A DNA stretch of 64,000 nucleotides from CBDFGE01 sp965247055 (GCA_965247055.1 CBDFGE010000006.1:248001-312000), one strand, 5' to 3'. Shown: positions 26,121 to 35,478, counted from the stretch's first letter. Numbers and translations: made by a program. The notes: a model not told the origin generated them from the sequence alone.

Positions 26121-26480
26121 CTAGAGTGCCTCTAGCGCCCTCTCCAGCCAACCTTTACCTGTGCCGATCACGAGCTCGTCCCCGACCCTGACCAGCGGGC
26201 GGCGGATGAGGCGGGGCTCCTTGAGCATGAGGCGGACCAGGTCGTCGTCGTTAAGGGTCCCGGCGTCCAGGCCCAGCGCCTTGAAGCTGGGGCTCCTCCA
26301 GGAGAAGATATCCGACGGGGCCCGGCCGCCCAAAAGGCCCCGGAGCTCGGCCTCGGTGAAGGGCTCCTTGAAGAAGTCCCGCTCCTCCAGGGACACCCCC
26401 TTTTGCGAGAGCAACTCCCTCGCTGTGCGGCAGGCGGATCACCGGCTCCACCAGTAGAGCACAACCTTACCCGGCCTCAT
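26121..26480 (-). CDS. ArsC/Spx-family thiol reductase, candidate selenoprotein (in-frame TGA)
   Basis: An ATG at 26480, with GGGAGG about 10 nt upstream, opens a frame of 119 codons interrupted only by TGA at codon 14 (26441-26439). Read through, the N-terminus is VVLYWWSR-U-SACRTARELL, so TGA replaces the first Cys of the CxxC active site of the ArsC/Spx family, giving UxxC. The remainder is clearly that family: FSWRSPS near residue 62 and KEPRLIRRPLV near 90. The family reduces arsenate or forms mixed disulfides. Without readthrough the domain would start only at a TTG at 26414 and lack the active site. A SECIS-like hairpin follows the TGA. Alternatives are a pseudogene or a base error (TGC or TGT to TGA). 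Confidence 0.72.
26405..26441 (-). promoter_or_regulatory. candidate bacterial SECIS element
   Basis: On the minus strand the TGA at 26441-26439 is followed after 15 nt by GCGAGGG (26423-26417), a 5-nt loop AGTTG (26416-26412) and CTCTCGC (26411-26405). The stem has seven pairs including one G-U. The apical loop begins 23 nt after the TGA and has G as its second base. Both properties fit the bacterial SECIS model as I recall it: loop 16-37 nt downstream and G in the first two loop positions. Confidence 0.6.
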
Positions 26481-26578
26481 CGTCTCTTGACCTCCCACAT
26501 CGCGCTCGGTCTCTCAGTGGCCCGCCAGGGTCAGGCTGTACCGCGTGCCCTGGGAGCCCTATTATAAAGCACTCCTTG

Positions 26579-29149
26579 CTATGCCCTGCCGTCGAGCTCC
26601 TTCGAACTCTGCTGGAGCCGGTAGAGGGCGTTGATGGCCTCCAGGGGCGTCATGTTGGATACGTCCAACCGGAGCAGCTCTTCCACCAGGGGCGACGTCT
26701 CCTGGAAGAGGGCCATCTGGACGGCTGCCGCCTTCCGGCGCCGGGAGGGACCAGCGTGACTATCCCCCTCCATCTCTCCCAGCACCTCCCAGGCGCGGTT
26801 GATAACGGCCCGGGGCAGGCCGGCAAGCTGTGCCACGTGGATGCCGTAGCTCTTGTCCGCGCCGCCGGGCACGATGTGATGGAGGAAGATCACCTCCCCC
26901 GCCTCTTCCGAGACCGCCACGCTGAAGTTGCGCACTTTAGGAAGGGTTTTGGCCAGCTGGGTCAGCTCGTGGTAGTGGGTGGCGAAGAGGGTCTTGCAGC
27001 CAAGGCGAGGGTTGTTGTGGATGTACTCCACCACGGACCGGGCTATGGACAGGCCGTCGTAGGTGCTGGTGCCCCTGCCTATCTCGTCCAGGACTACCAG
27101 GGAGCGAGGCGTGGCCTGGTTCAGGATGGAGGCGGTCTCCACCATCTCCACCATGAAGGTGGACTGGCCCGTCGCCAGGTCGTCCTGGAGCCCTACCCGG
27201 GTGAAGATCCGGTCGACCAGGCCCATTGTGGCCGACTCCGCGGGCACAAAACTGCCCATCTGGGCCATGAGCACGATGAGGGCCACCTGGCGGATGTAGG
27301 TACTCTTGCCTGCCATGTTGGGGCCGGTGAGGACCATCAGCCGGGTATCGCCGGTGGACATATGGGTGTCGTTGGGAACGAAGCTGCCCGGCGGCAGCAC
27401 CCGCTCCACCATGGGATGCCTGCCCCCCTTTATGTGGAGGTCTTCACCGTCGGTAAGCCGGGGCCGAACGTACCCGTAGCGGGCTGCCGCCTCGGCGAGG
27501 GCGGCCAGCGCGTCCACGTGGCCGACCCCCTCGGCCAGGGCCGTGATGGCACTGGCCCGCTCACTTATCTGGCCACACATCTGCTTGTAGGCGGCCCGCT
27601 CCACCTCCGCGATACGCTCCTGCGCATTCAGAATCAGGGACTCGTACTCCTTGAGCTCGGGGGTGATGAACCGCTCCCCTCCAACCAGGGTCTGGCGCCG
27701 GACGTAGTCACCGGGGACCTGGGCGAGGTTGGTGTTGCTGACTTCGATGTAGTAGCCGAAGACCTTGTTGAAACCCACTTTGAGGCCCTTGATCCCAGAG
27801 CGCTGCCGCTCCTTCAGCTCCAGCCCGGCGATGTACTCCCGGGCGTTCCGGGAAGCGTTCCTCAGCTCGTCCAGCTCCGGGGAGAACCCCTCTCGGATGA
27901 CGTTGCCCTCTCCCGGGTCCCCGGACGGCTCGGGGGCCAGCGCCGCCTCGATAAGGCCGGCCACGTCGTCGCAGGGACGCATCCCCTTGGTCAGCCAGGA
28001 TATGGCACCGGTGTCCCCTTCCTGGAGTAGTCCCAGGAGGGCCGACGAGGCCTCCAGGCTTCCCTTCAGGCCCACCAGGTCCCGGGGGGCCGCCACTCCC
28101 AGGCGTACCCGGTTGAGGACCCGCTCCATGTCGGTGATCCGGGATAGGAGGGCCAGCATCCTCTCCCGGGTGAGCAGGTTATCGTGAAAGAAGGCAACTC
28201 CCTCCTGGCGCAGGTTGAGCTCTCCCAGGTCCAGGAGGGGCTGTCCCAGCCAGCGCCTGAGCAGGCGCCCTCCCATGGGAGTACGCGTCACGTCCAGGGT
28301 GGAGTGCAGGGAGAGGCGGGCGTCGCCCCAGCGCCCCCCCTGGAAGAGCTCCAGGTTGCGTCGGGTCTGGGCGTCGAGGGCCATGTACTCGCTGGTGGAG
28401 TAGGTGTTGAGGGTGACGAGATCCTGGAGGGATCCGCGCTGGGTCCGGTAGAGGTATTCCAGAATCGCCCCCGCCGCCCTCACCGCCAGGGGAAGGTCGG
28501 CGCAGCCGAAGGGCTCGAGTGTGGCCACCCGGAAGTGATCGAGGAGGCGCTGGCGTGCGCCGTCGTAGGCGAATGCCGGCGTGGGGAGGGGAGTCACCGG
28601 GTAGCCGTTGGCTGCGGCCGGAGCCTCCTGGCCCTGGGCTACCAGGAGCTCGGCGGGGGAGATGCGGTGCAGCTCCGGGGCAAGCTGCACCGTGGGTAGC
28701 TGGGTGGCCCGGTACTCCCCTGTGGTTATGTCCACGTAGGCCAGCCCCGCGTCTTCGCCCTCCACCGCCACCGCTGCGAGGTAGTTGTTGGCCTTCTGGT
28801 CCAGCAGAGAGGGCTCCACCACCGTGCCGGGTGTGACCACGCGGACCACGTCTCGCTCCAGCAGGCCCTTGGAGGTGGCGGGATCGCTGAGCTGCTCGCA
28901 GATGGCGACCTTGTGCCCCTTCTTGATCAGCCGGGCGAGGTATGACTCCAGGGAGTGGGCGGGGATCCCCGCCAGGGGGACCTTGATGCCCTTGCCCATG
29001 GGCTTTGACGTGAGGACGATGTCCAGCTCCCGGGAGGCCAGGCGGGCATCCTCGTCGAAGGTCTCGTAGAAGTCCCCAAGGCGGAACAGGACGATGGCGT
29101 CTGGGTACCCCTGCTTGATCCTCAGGTACTGGTCTCGGATGGGGGTCAT
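26579..29149 (-). CDS. mutS: DNA mismatch repair protein MutS
   Basis: An 856-residue MutS1. The mismatch-recognition motif is FRLGDFYETF near residue 22 (FYE). The C-terminal ATPase has Walker A GPNMAGKST near 612 and the conserved FATHYHEL segment. It starts the mutS, ArsC-like, HAD, mutL gene string, all on the minus strand. The length is normal for the family. Confidence 0.96.
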   Translation of the reverse strand: MTPIRDQYLRIKQGYPDAIVLFRLGDFYETFDEDARLASRELDIVLTSKPMGKGIKVPLAGIPAHSLESYLARLIKKGHKVAICEQLSDPATSKGLLERDVVRVVTPGTVVEPSLLDQKANNYLAAVAVEGEDAGLAYVDITTGEYRATQLPTVQLAPELHRISPAELLVAQGQEAPAAANGYPVTPLPTPAFAYDGARQRLLDHFRVATLEPFGCADLPLAVRAAGAILEYLYRTQRGSLQDLVTLNTYSTSEYMALDAQTRRNLELFQGGRWGDARLSLHSTLDVTRTPMGGRLLRRWLGQPLLDLGELNLRQEGVAFFHDNLLTRERMLALLSRITDMERVLNRVRLGVAAPRDLVGLKGSLEASSALLGLLQEGDTGAISWLTKGMRPCDDVAGLIEAALAPEPSGDPGEGNVIREGFSPELDELRNASRNAREYIAGLELKERQRSGIKGLKVGFNKVFGYYIEVSNTNLAQVPGDYVRRQTLVGGERFITPELKEYESLILNAQERIAEVERAAYKQMCGQISERASAITALAEGVGHVDALAALAEAAARYGYVRPRLTDGEDLHIKGGRHPMVERVLPPGSFVPNDTHMSTGDTRLMVLTGPNMAGKSTYIRQVALIVLMAQMGSFVPAESATMGLVDRIFTRVGLQDDLATGQSTFMVEMVETASILNQATPRSLVVLDEIGRGTSTYDGLSIARSVVEYIHNNPRLGCKTLFATHYHELTQLAKTLPKVRNFSVAVSEEAGEVIFLHHIVPGGADKSYGIHVAQLAGLPRAVINRAWEVLGEMEGDSHAGPSRRRKAAAVQMALFQETSPLVEELLRLDVSNMTPLEAINALYRLQQSSKELDGRA

Positions 29150-29235
29150 GGGTCCCTCGCTGCCCAGGCAGTTAGGGCCATTTTACCCCCATGGGACCCT
29201 ATCAGGGAATGGGTCAAATGTCCCTCTCACCCGTG

Positions 29236-29264
29236 TTGACATTTGAAGTGCGATTAATTACCGT
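29236..29264 (+). promoter_or_regulatory. possible promoter for the AmiS/UreI-like gene
   Basis: TTGACA (29236-29241), 17 bp and TACCGT (29259-29264) lie in the 233-bp gap between the mutS start and the plus-strand membrane protein. The -35 is perfect and the -10 is weak. Other promoters here share the 17-bp spacing. Confidence 0.4.
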
Positions 29265-29382
29265 AACACCTTGATAGAGGCGGCTGACCCCGGCGGGCCT
29301 TGCCTGGCCCCAGTTGAGCCCTTGGGGTGCTGTCGCGGCCTCACTTGAGCATGGATGCGACCCGGTCGGGGGTATTGGCGGT

Positions 29383-29973
29383 ATGGACGTAGCGTTTCTG
29401 ATGGTGTTGCCCGGACTACTGTGGGTCCAGTCATGGTACCTGCTGGGCCACTACCCCAATCCCCGGGCCCTGGGGATGGTCGCCGCTGGGGTGGCCATAA
29501 CCCTCCTGGCCATCGTCCTGTTTCAGGACAGGCTGGGTATGGCCGTCCTGACCCCGGAGGGGGCGCTACTGGATGTTACGACGCCCTTGTCGGCCTTCGT
29601 GCTCGTGTGGGCGGTGTACGCTGCCATGGTGGCCGGAGTACACCTGTGGGGGCTGGACTCGCGTAGTCTGGGCTTCTACAGTTTCTTCGTGTGGATCATA
29701 TCCGCCCTGTTTGCCGCCTATTTCTTCCTGGGGGGCGAGCTGCTGGACACCGGAGAGATCAATAACGTTAGCTGGCTCCTGGGAGTGGTGGCCGTGCTGC
29801 TGGCGGTGCTGTCGGCCTTCCAGTTCTTCTACCTGGCCCTGCTGCCTGCCGGCCAAGTAGAGCCTCCCTCCTCGGCCTTGAGAACGGTGACGGCCTGGTT
29901 CTATCTGGTCTTCTCGGTAGCCGTGGCGGTCCTCGGTGGCTTGCTGGTGCTGGGCCTTAACCCTACCCTTTAA
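29383..29973 (+). CDS. AmiS/UreI-like membrane protein
   Basis: A 196-residue protein with six predicted transmembrane helices. The segment WGLDSRSLGFYSFFVWI (about residues 88-104) matches the characteristic loop-helix of AmiS/UreI channels, which carry urea or short amides. I start at 29383 because it gives a normal membrane N-terminus. An amidase gene lies 33 kb away, not adjacent, so a functional link is speculative. It is convergent with the FNR-like gene, with 13 bp between stops. Confidence 0.55.
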   Translation: MDVAFLMVLPGLLWVQSWYLLGHYPNPRALGMVAAGVAITLLAIVLFQDRLGMAVLTPEGALLDVTTPLSAFVLVWAVYAAMVAGVHLWGLDSRSLGFYSFFVWIISALFAAYFFLGGELLDTGEINNVSWLLGVVAVLLAVLSAFQFFYLALLPAGQVEPPSSALRTVTAWFYLVFSVAVAVLGGLLVLGLNPTL

Positions 29974-29986
29974 GCGCCGGCGAGGC

Positions 29987-30787
29987 CTACTGCTTCCAGA
30001 ACCGCTCCTCTATGACGGTGAACCCTCTGCTGCTGAGCCTTCCCTTCACGTCCTCTATCATGTCGGGGTGCCCGCAGGCGTAAACGAGGGTGCTTTCTGG
30101 CTCCAGGTGGAGCTTCTCCAGATGTTCCTCCACTATGTTGTTGACCCGGCCTGTGACGCCGGCCCAGCCGTCGTTCCTCTTCTCGGAGGGGCGGCTCACC
30201 GTGGGGACGTACACCAGGGTCTCGGGATGCTCTGTGGCCATGTCCTCGAGCTCGTGCTTGTAGGTGAACTCGTCCTGGTAGCTGGCCCCCATGAGCACGT
30301 AGAACCTGTGGCCCGTTCCACCGTGGTGGAAGTAGCTGCGGAGCATACTAACAAAGGGCGCTATGCCCGTCACCGTGGCCACCATAAGGTGCTGGCGGTA
30401 CTCCTCGTCCATGGTGAAGATACCTTTGGCCCGGGGGCGTATGCTCATGGAGTCGCCGGCCCTTAGCTCCCACATCGGCGGTGTGAGTACGCCATCCGGG
30501 AGGGGGACCAGCTCGACGAATATCTCCAGCTCGGGCTCGTGGGGGGCGGAGACGATGGAGTAGGCCCTCTCCACGCTGCCGAGGCCCAGAGTGCAGTACT
30601 GGCCGGGTTTGAAGCTGAACTCCACCTCCGGCTGGAGCCGGATGACCATGAGGTCGTGGGTCACGTCTGCCCTGGATACGATTTTGGCCTTGGGGAGCTT
30701 AGCTATCGCCTGCCTCAGCCGCTCCTCACGCTCCATAAGCCTGGTATCCCCCTGCTCCACTTGGATCCGCCGCCTCTCCTGCTCCAT
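29987..30787 (-). CDS. ferredoxin-NADP reductase-like FAD/NAD(P) oxidoreductase
   Basis: A 266-residue FNR-superfamily protein. After a helical N-terminus of about 35 residues comes the FAD-binding domain with ERAYSIVSAP, then the pyridine-nucleotide domain with GIAPFVSMLR and YACGHPDMIEDV. It lacks its own Fe-S domain. It is the last gene after nuoE-, nuoF- and nuoG-like genes, 25 bp from the latter. A role as a flavin-containing electron input or output of that complex, possibly NADP-linked, is inferred from context. Confidence 0.87.
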   Translation of the reverse strand: MEQERRRIQVEQGDTRLMEREERLRQAIAKLPKAKIVSRADVTHDLMVIRLQPEVEFSFKPGQYCTLGLGSVERAYSIVSAPHEPELEIFVELVPLPDGVLTPPMWELRAGDSMSIRPRAKGIFTMDEEYRQHLMVATVTGIAPFVSMLRSYFHHGGTGHRFYVLMGASYQDEFTYKHELEDMATEHPETLVYVPTVSRPSEKRNDGWAGVTGRVNNIVEEHLEKLHLEPESTLVYACGHPDMIEDVKGRLSSRGFTVIEERFWKQ

Positions 30788-30812
30788 GTCGCACTGCCGG
30801 CTGGGTAGGCCC

Positions 30813-33677
30813 TCAGGAGGTCACTCTGGCCAGGGCGGCCGCTGCTATGACCAGGCCTGGCACCTTGGACATGGGATCGGGCTCCTCGCTGGCCTGCAGC
30901 TCCACTGCTAGCTGGCCGAAGAGGCCCGTGGTCGAGACAACACCACTGTGGGACCCCTCCCTGATGGTGGCCCTGCCCTGAAAGCGGTGGCGGAGGGAGC
31001 GCACCTCTACCCTGTCCCCTTCGGTTATTCCCAGGTCCGCCGCGTCCTGGGGGCTTATCTCCACCAGCTCGTCTCTCCTGATCTGGTTTGCCTCCCCTTC
31101 GACCACCTCCATCTCTCGCTCCGACTGGAGCAGCACCCGTCCGGGCACGAACAGGAACGGGTACCCCTCGCGGGATGGGGCGGCTGCCAGCCTGAAGTCG
31201 GGTGCCGAGAGCCTTGCCTTGCCCGCGGGGAAGCCGTCGGTGTAGAGCACCGGCGTGCCCGCGTGGTCGGGCGAGGGGCAGGGCCACTGGAGCCCCCGGA
31301 CCTCTTCGTCCGAGTAGAGCAGCTGAATGGGCAGGGGATTGGCCGGGTCGGGCCTGGCGACGAGAATGGCCTCGGCCTCCAACCTGCTGAGGGAAACGCC
31401 CCCATAGGCCGGCACCAGGGACGCGATCTCGTCCATGACCTCCGACGGGGCGGCGAAATCGAAGCCGCCGGCATTCATCCTCCGGGCTATCTGGCAGATG
31501 GCCCACCACTCCGGGCGGGCCTCACTGTTCTTGACTGCGATGGCGGGCCGGAGCGGCTGTATGCGTCGCTCCAGGTTGGTGTAGGACCCGTCCTTCTCGG
31601 CGAAGGTGGAGCGAGGCAACACCACGTGGGCTCTCTGGGCGGCGGCGCTGAGGAAATGGTCGTGCACCACCAGCAGGTCCAGGTTTTCCAGGGCGGATAG
31701 GAACTCCGCATCCCACAGGTCGGTGTCCGACCAGTCGGCCAGCCCGCCTCGGGCGAAGTTGGCGCTATCCCCCACGATGTACATGGCCTTGATCTCGCCC
31801 TGGTTCAAGGAGTCCAGCATCCCCCGCAGGTCCAAGCCCGGTTCGATGGGCACCGTCACGCCGGTTCGCTCCTCGACGGCGTGGCGCCCCTGGGCATCGT
31901 CCACGTAGCGATATCCGGGCAATACGTGGGGGGCGCACCCCATATCCCAGGCCCCCTGCTCGTTGGCCCCCTGCCTCAGGGGAAAGATACCCGCCGAGGG
32001 CTTGCCGAGGTTGCCGCAGAGGATGGCCAGGTCTGCCAGGGCGACCACGCAGTCCCTGTGCAGGTCCCGGGGTATGTTGTCCAGGGCGTACAGTATAGCC
32101 GACGGGCCGGAGGAGGCGTAGAGGCGGGCGGCCTCGCGGATGGCCTCCGCCGCCACGCCCGTCTCCAGGGCAACGGAGTCCATATCGAGGGACGCTGCCG
32201 GGGCGGACAGGGCTTCGGCGTTTTCGCAGTAGTTTTGGAGCCACTCCGCCTGCTGAAGGCCCTCCTCCAGGACGGTCTTCAGCAGTCCTCCCAGAAGAAG
32301 AAGCTCCGTCCCCGGCCGGGGCCTGAGCCAGAGGTGGGAGTAGCGGGTAAGCTCCACCTCCCTGGGATCGATGACGATGAGCTTGGCGCCGGCCTTGACC
32401 GCCTTCTTGACGGGCACCGCCGCGACGTTATGCTCCTCGGTGATGTTGCTGTTAAAGGTGAGGATGCATCCGGACCCCTCCAGCTCCCAGATGGAGTTGG
32501 TGGCGGCAGCATAGCCCAGGGTCTCCTCCAGCCCCCCTACCAGGTCGGGCCGGGTGTCGGAGGTCTGGTCCACGTTGTTGGTCACCATGACGGCCCTGGC
32601 GAACTTTTGGGCCAGGTAGTGCTCCTCGTTGGTGCTGTTGGGAGAGGTGAGGATGCCGAAACGACTGCCCTTGTACTGAGGCAGTCGCTGGGCTATAAAG
32701 TCCAGGGCCTCTTCCCAGGTGGTCTCTTCGAAGCTGTCGCTTCCTTCACGCCTTATGAGGGGCACCTTGAGACGCTCCTTGCGGTTCACGAAGTCGAGGC
32801 CGAATTTACCCTTGAAGCAGGCCTGTCCCCGGTTGGCGGGGGAGTTGAGCTCTGGTATGACCCGGACCACTTTGTCGAAGCGGTTGACCTCCAGGTTCAA
32901 CTGGCATCCCACGGGGCAGTGGGGACAGATGGTCCGCTCCACCCGGCTTGCCTTCTCCCATTTGTAGTCGCTCTCTACCAGGGCCCCCACGGGGCAGACG
33001 TCCAGACACGCCCCACAGAACTCGCACCCCGACTCCAGCAGGGAGGTACCGTGGGAGGTACCCACCAGGGCCCGCCCGGCACGCTCGGTAAAGGTGATGG
33101 CGCTGTCTCCCCTGACCTCCTCGCAGACCCTCACGCACCTGCCGCACACGATGCATAGGTTGTAGTCCCGGTCGTAGAAGGGGTCGCCCGTATCGATGGG
33201 CAGGTTGCGATACTTGTAGCTGAGGGGGGACTCCAGCTCCATGTTCAGGTAGCGGGTGGTGTCCTTGAGCTCGCACCGCTCGTTCTTGGGGCAAGTCACG
33301 CACCGGTCGTTAACGGATACGTGGCGCAGGCATACGTCCTGGGGGCCGCAAAGGTCTACGCGGTGGCAGGTTAGGCACCCGTGGGGGTGCTCGGAGATGA
33401 GCATCTCCATCGTGGAGCGTCTAAGCTGGTAGACCTCGTGGGTGTTGTTCCTCACCACCATGCCGTCCTGCACGGGCAAGGTACAGGAGGCGGGGTAGCC
33501 CCTTCCGCCCTCCACCTCCACTACGCAGAGCCGGCAGGCGCCGAAGGGCTTCATCCCCGGGTGGTAGCAGAGGTAGGGCACGTAGATGCCCGCCTCTATC
33601 GCCGCCTCCAGGACCATCTTTCCGGGCTTGGTATTGAACTGAACACCGTCGATCGTGATGCTGATCTCGTCGGTCAT
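30813..33677 (-). CDS. NuoG/FdhA-like Fe-S molybdopterin-superfamily subunit without catalytic Cys/Sec
   Basis: A 954-residue protein. The N-terminal 2Fe-2S domain has C-Y-H-P, CRLC and a later Cys (about 36-64). It is followed by an expanded Cys-rich region with two tandem HPxxC/CxxC-type motifs (HGCLTCHRVDLC and CVTCPKNERC), two 4Fe-4S sets (CIVCGRCVRVC, CEFCGACLDVC), then CPHCPVGC and the molybdopterin-superfamily domain. In formate dehydrogenases a Sec or Cys precedes His in the active site; here the aligned stretch reads DQTSDTRPDLVGGL, with neither. It may be NuoG-like electron relay rather than a formate dehydrogenase. I start at 33677; the longer frame adds unlikely sequence. Confidence 0.85.
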   Translation of the reverse strand: MTDEISITIDGVQFNTKPGKMVLEAAIEAGIYVPYLCYHPGMKPFGACRLCVVEVEGGRGYPASCTLPVQDGMVVRNNTHEVYQLRRSTMEMLISEHPHGCLTCHRVDLCGPQDVCLRHVSVNDRCVTCPKNERCELKDTTRYLNMELESPLSYKYRNLPIDTGDPFYDRDYNLCIVCGRCVRVCEEVRGDSAITFTERAGRALVGTSHGTSLLESGCEFCGACLDVCPVGALVESDYKWEKASRVERTICPHCPVGCQLNLEVNRFDKVVRVIPELNSPANRGQACFKGKFGLDFVNRKERLKVPLIRREGSDSFEETTWEEALDFIAQRLPQYKGSRFGILTSPNSTNEEHYLAQKFARAVMVTNNVDQTSDTRPDLVGGLEETLGYAAATNSIWELEGSGCILTFNSNITEEHNVAAVPVKKAVKAGAKLIVIDPREVELTRYSHLWLRPRPGTELLLLGGLLKTVLEEGLQQAEWLQNYCENAEALSAPAASLDMDSVALETGVAAEAIREAARLYASSGPSAILYALDNIPRDLHRDCVVALADLAILCGNLGKPSAGIFPLRQGANEQGAWDMGCAPHVLPGYRYVDDAQGRHAVEERTGVTVPIEPGLDLRGMLDSLNQGEIKAMYIVGDSANFARGGLADWSDTDLWDAEFLSALENLDLLVVHDHFLSAAAQRAHVVLPRSTFAEKDGSYTNLERRIQPLRPAIAVKNSEARPEWWAICQIARRMNAGGFDFAAPSEVMDEIASLVPAYGGVSLSRLEAEAILVARPDPANPLPIQLLYSDEEVRGLQWPCPSPDHAGTPVLYTDGFPAGKARLSAPDFRLAAAPSREGYPFLFVPGRVLLQSEREMEVVEGEANQIRRDELVEISPQDAADLGITEGDRVEVRSLRHRFQGRATIREGSHSGVVSTTGLFGQLAVELQASEEPDPMSKVPGLVIAAAALARVTS

Positions 33678-33720
33678 GATTCCTTTCCCGTCAAGAGCTT
33701 GTGGGGAGAGTGCATGGCTG

Positions 33721-35433
33721 CTACCGCCGGGTGGCCTGGGGAGAGTAGGTTGGGCCAAGGCAGCTGCCCGTGGGGCAGCGCTTCTCGACGATGTGGGTCT
33801 GGAACTCCTCGGCGAAGTAGCGCAGGGCCGATGCCACTGGGTTGAAACCCAGCTGTCCGTGGCCACAGAGGGACCCCGCCTGCATGTTGCGGCCCACATC
33901 CCGCATCATGTCCAGGTCGCTGGGCTGGCCCTCGAATCGGCATATGCGCTCCAGCATCTCCAGGATGTGGGTCATGCCCAGGCGGCACGGGAAGCATTTG
34001 CCGCAGGACTCGAACTGGCAGAAGGCGATGAGGGAGCGGGTCAGGTCGACCGCGCAGGTGTCCTCATCGGCGGCGATGATTCCCCCCGACCCCAGGATGG
34101 CCCCGGCCTGGGCCATGGCCTCGAAGTCCAGGGGTATGTCCAGCTGGTCGGCGCTGAGCACTCCGCCCAGGGGCCCGCCCGTCTGAAGGAGCTTCAGCTT
34201 CTTGCCCGATGGCACGCCACCCGCCACGTCGTAGATCACCTGACGGAGTGTCATGTTCAGGGGCACCTCCACCATGCCGGTGTACTGCAGGTTACCCGAG
34301 AGGCACAAGATGGCGGTGCCCTTGCTCCTCTCCTGGCCGATACTGGCGAACCATTCTCCGCCCCGTTCGATGATCTGGGGCACGTATGCCAGGGTCTTGA
34401 CGTTGTTTATGTTGCTAGGCTTACCGAACAGCCCGACCTGTGCCGGGAAGGGAGGGCGAAAGCGGGGCATTGCCCGGCGCCCCTCTATCGACTCCATGAG
34501 GGCCGTCTCTTCGCCGGAAACGTAGGAGTCGCCGGTGAGGGATACCTCTATGTTGAAGTCGAACCCCGACCCGAAGATGTCGTCTCCCACTAAGCCCAGC
34601 TCCCTGGCCTGGCGGATGGCCTGCCAGGTCCGCTGGATGGGTCCCTCGTGGCCGTGCCGGATGAAGATGTAACCGTAGCTGGCGCCGGTGGCGTAGCCCG
34701 CCAGCAGCATTCCTTCCAGCACGGTATGGGGGTCGCTGTCCAGGATCCCCTTGTCGTTGAAGGCCCCTGGGTCGCCCTCTTCGCAGTTGCACAGGATGTA
34801 CTTGACGGGGTCCTGTGACCGGGCCAGGAAGCTCCACTTCGTTCCTGTCGAAAAGGCGGCGCCTCCGCGCCCCCGGAGGCCCGATTTGTTGACCTCATCG
34901 AGGGCCTCCTGGGGGGTCATTTGGGTTAAAGCCTTGTGTAGAGCCGTGTAGCCCCCATTGGCCACGTACTGGTAGATGTCCCAGGGGTCGATGTTGCCGG
35001 CGTTGCGGAGGGCGATGCGTAGCTGGCTTTTCATCATGGGGTGTTCCATCACGTCCCGGGCGCCTTCCAGACCGCCCTCTCCGATATATCCCAGGGCCAG
35101 GTCGGCCACGGGACCCTGCCGCACCAGGTGGGAGTATATGATGGCGGCTACCTCGCTCGTATTGACGGTTTCGTAAAAGAGCCTAGAGCCGTTGGGCATC
35201 GTTATGTCCATAAGGGGCTCCGCATAGCACATCCCGAGGCAGCCAACCTCGCTGACGGCGGCCTCAATGTTATGATGCTGGAGTTCGGCCTTTATGGCGG
35301 CGACCACCTGGTCGGCCCCCGCCGCTTTGCCACAGAGGGCGGTGCCCACCCGTATCCAGGGTACCCCGCCGCCCACAAAGGACTGCCAGCGGCGTCCGGC
35401 CTCCAGGCGTATCTCTTCAAAGCTTGTGGACAT
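33721..35433 (-). CDS. nuoF: NuoF/HoxF-like NADH-binding subunit
   Basis: A 570-residue flavoprotein. The N-terminal thioredoxin-like 2Fe-2S domain (GTALCGKAAGA, then GCLGMCYAEP) is characteristic of HoxF and of NuoF from soluble complexes. Next come the NADH and FMN sites (GRGGAAFSTGTKW, CNCEEGDPGAF) and the SLBB part. The 4Fe-4S site is in the C-terminus (CGKCFPCRLG, then a Cys near 542 in SLCGHGQ). It passes hydride-derived electrons from NADH to the NuoG/FdhA-like subunit. It lies 45 bp after nuoE. Confidence 0.92.
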   Translation of the reverse strand: MSTSFEEIRLEAGRRWQSFVGGGVPWIRVGTALCGKAAGADQVVAAIKAELQHHNIEAAVSEVGCLGMCYAEPLMDITMPNGSRLFYETVNTSEVAAIIYSHLVRQGPVADLALGYIGEGGLEGARDVMEHPMMKSQLRIALRNAGNIDPWDIYQYVANGGYTALHKALTQMTPQEALDEVNKSGLRGRGGAAFSTGTKWSFLARSQDPVKYILCNCEEGDPGAFNDKGILDSDPHTVLEGMLLAGYATGASYGYIFIRHGHEGPIQRTWQAIRQARELGLVGDDIFGSGFDFNIEVSLTGDSYVSGEETALMESIEGRRAMPRFRPPFPAQVGLFGKPSNINNVKTLAYVPQIIERGGEWFASIGQERSKGTAILCLSGNLQYTGMVEVPLNMTLRQVIYDVAGGVPSGKKLKLLQTGGPLGGVLSADQLDIPLDFEAMAQAGAILGSGGIIAADEDTCAVDLTRSLIAFCQFESCGKCFPCRLGMTHILEMLERICRFEGQPSDLDMMRDVGRNMQAGSLCGHGQLGFNPVASALRYFAEEFQTHIVEKRCPTGSCLGPTYSPQATRR

Positions 35434-35478
35434 TCTGCCAGCCTGACCTGAGGAACGGCTCTATGCTACTGATGCGAC

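Noticed and set aside
26121..26414. A 97-residue ArsC-like gene starting at TTG 26414
   Set aside because: This start omits the whole active-site CxxC region. The same frame extends upstream through a single TGA to an ATG with a ribosome-binding site, so the short form is an artefact of treating TGA as stop.
29176..29209. A mutS promoter using TAAAAT on the minus strand
   Set aside because: No acceptable -35 at 16-18 bp; the TTGACC nearby is 26 bp away, too far.
30813..33677. Selenocysteine-type formate dehydrogenase
   Set aside because: The frame has no in-frame TGA, and the aligned active-site stretch has neither Cys nor Sec.
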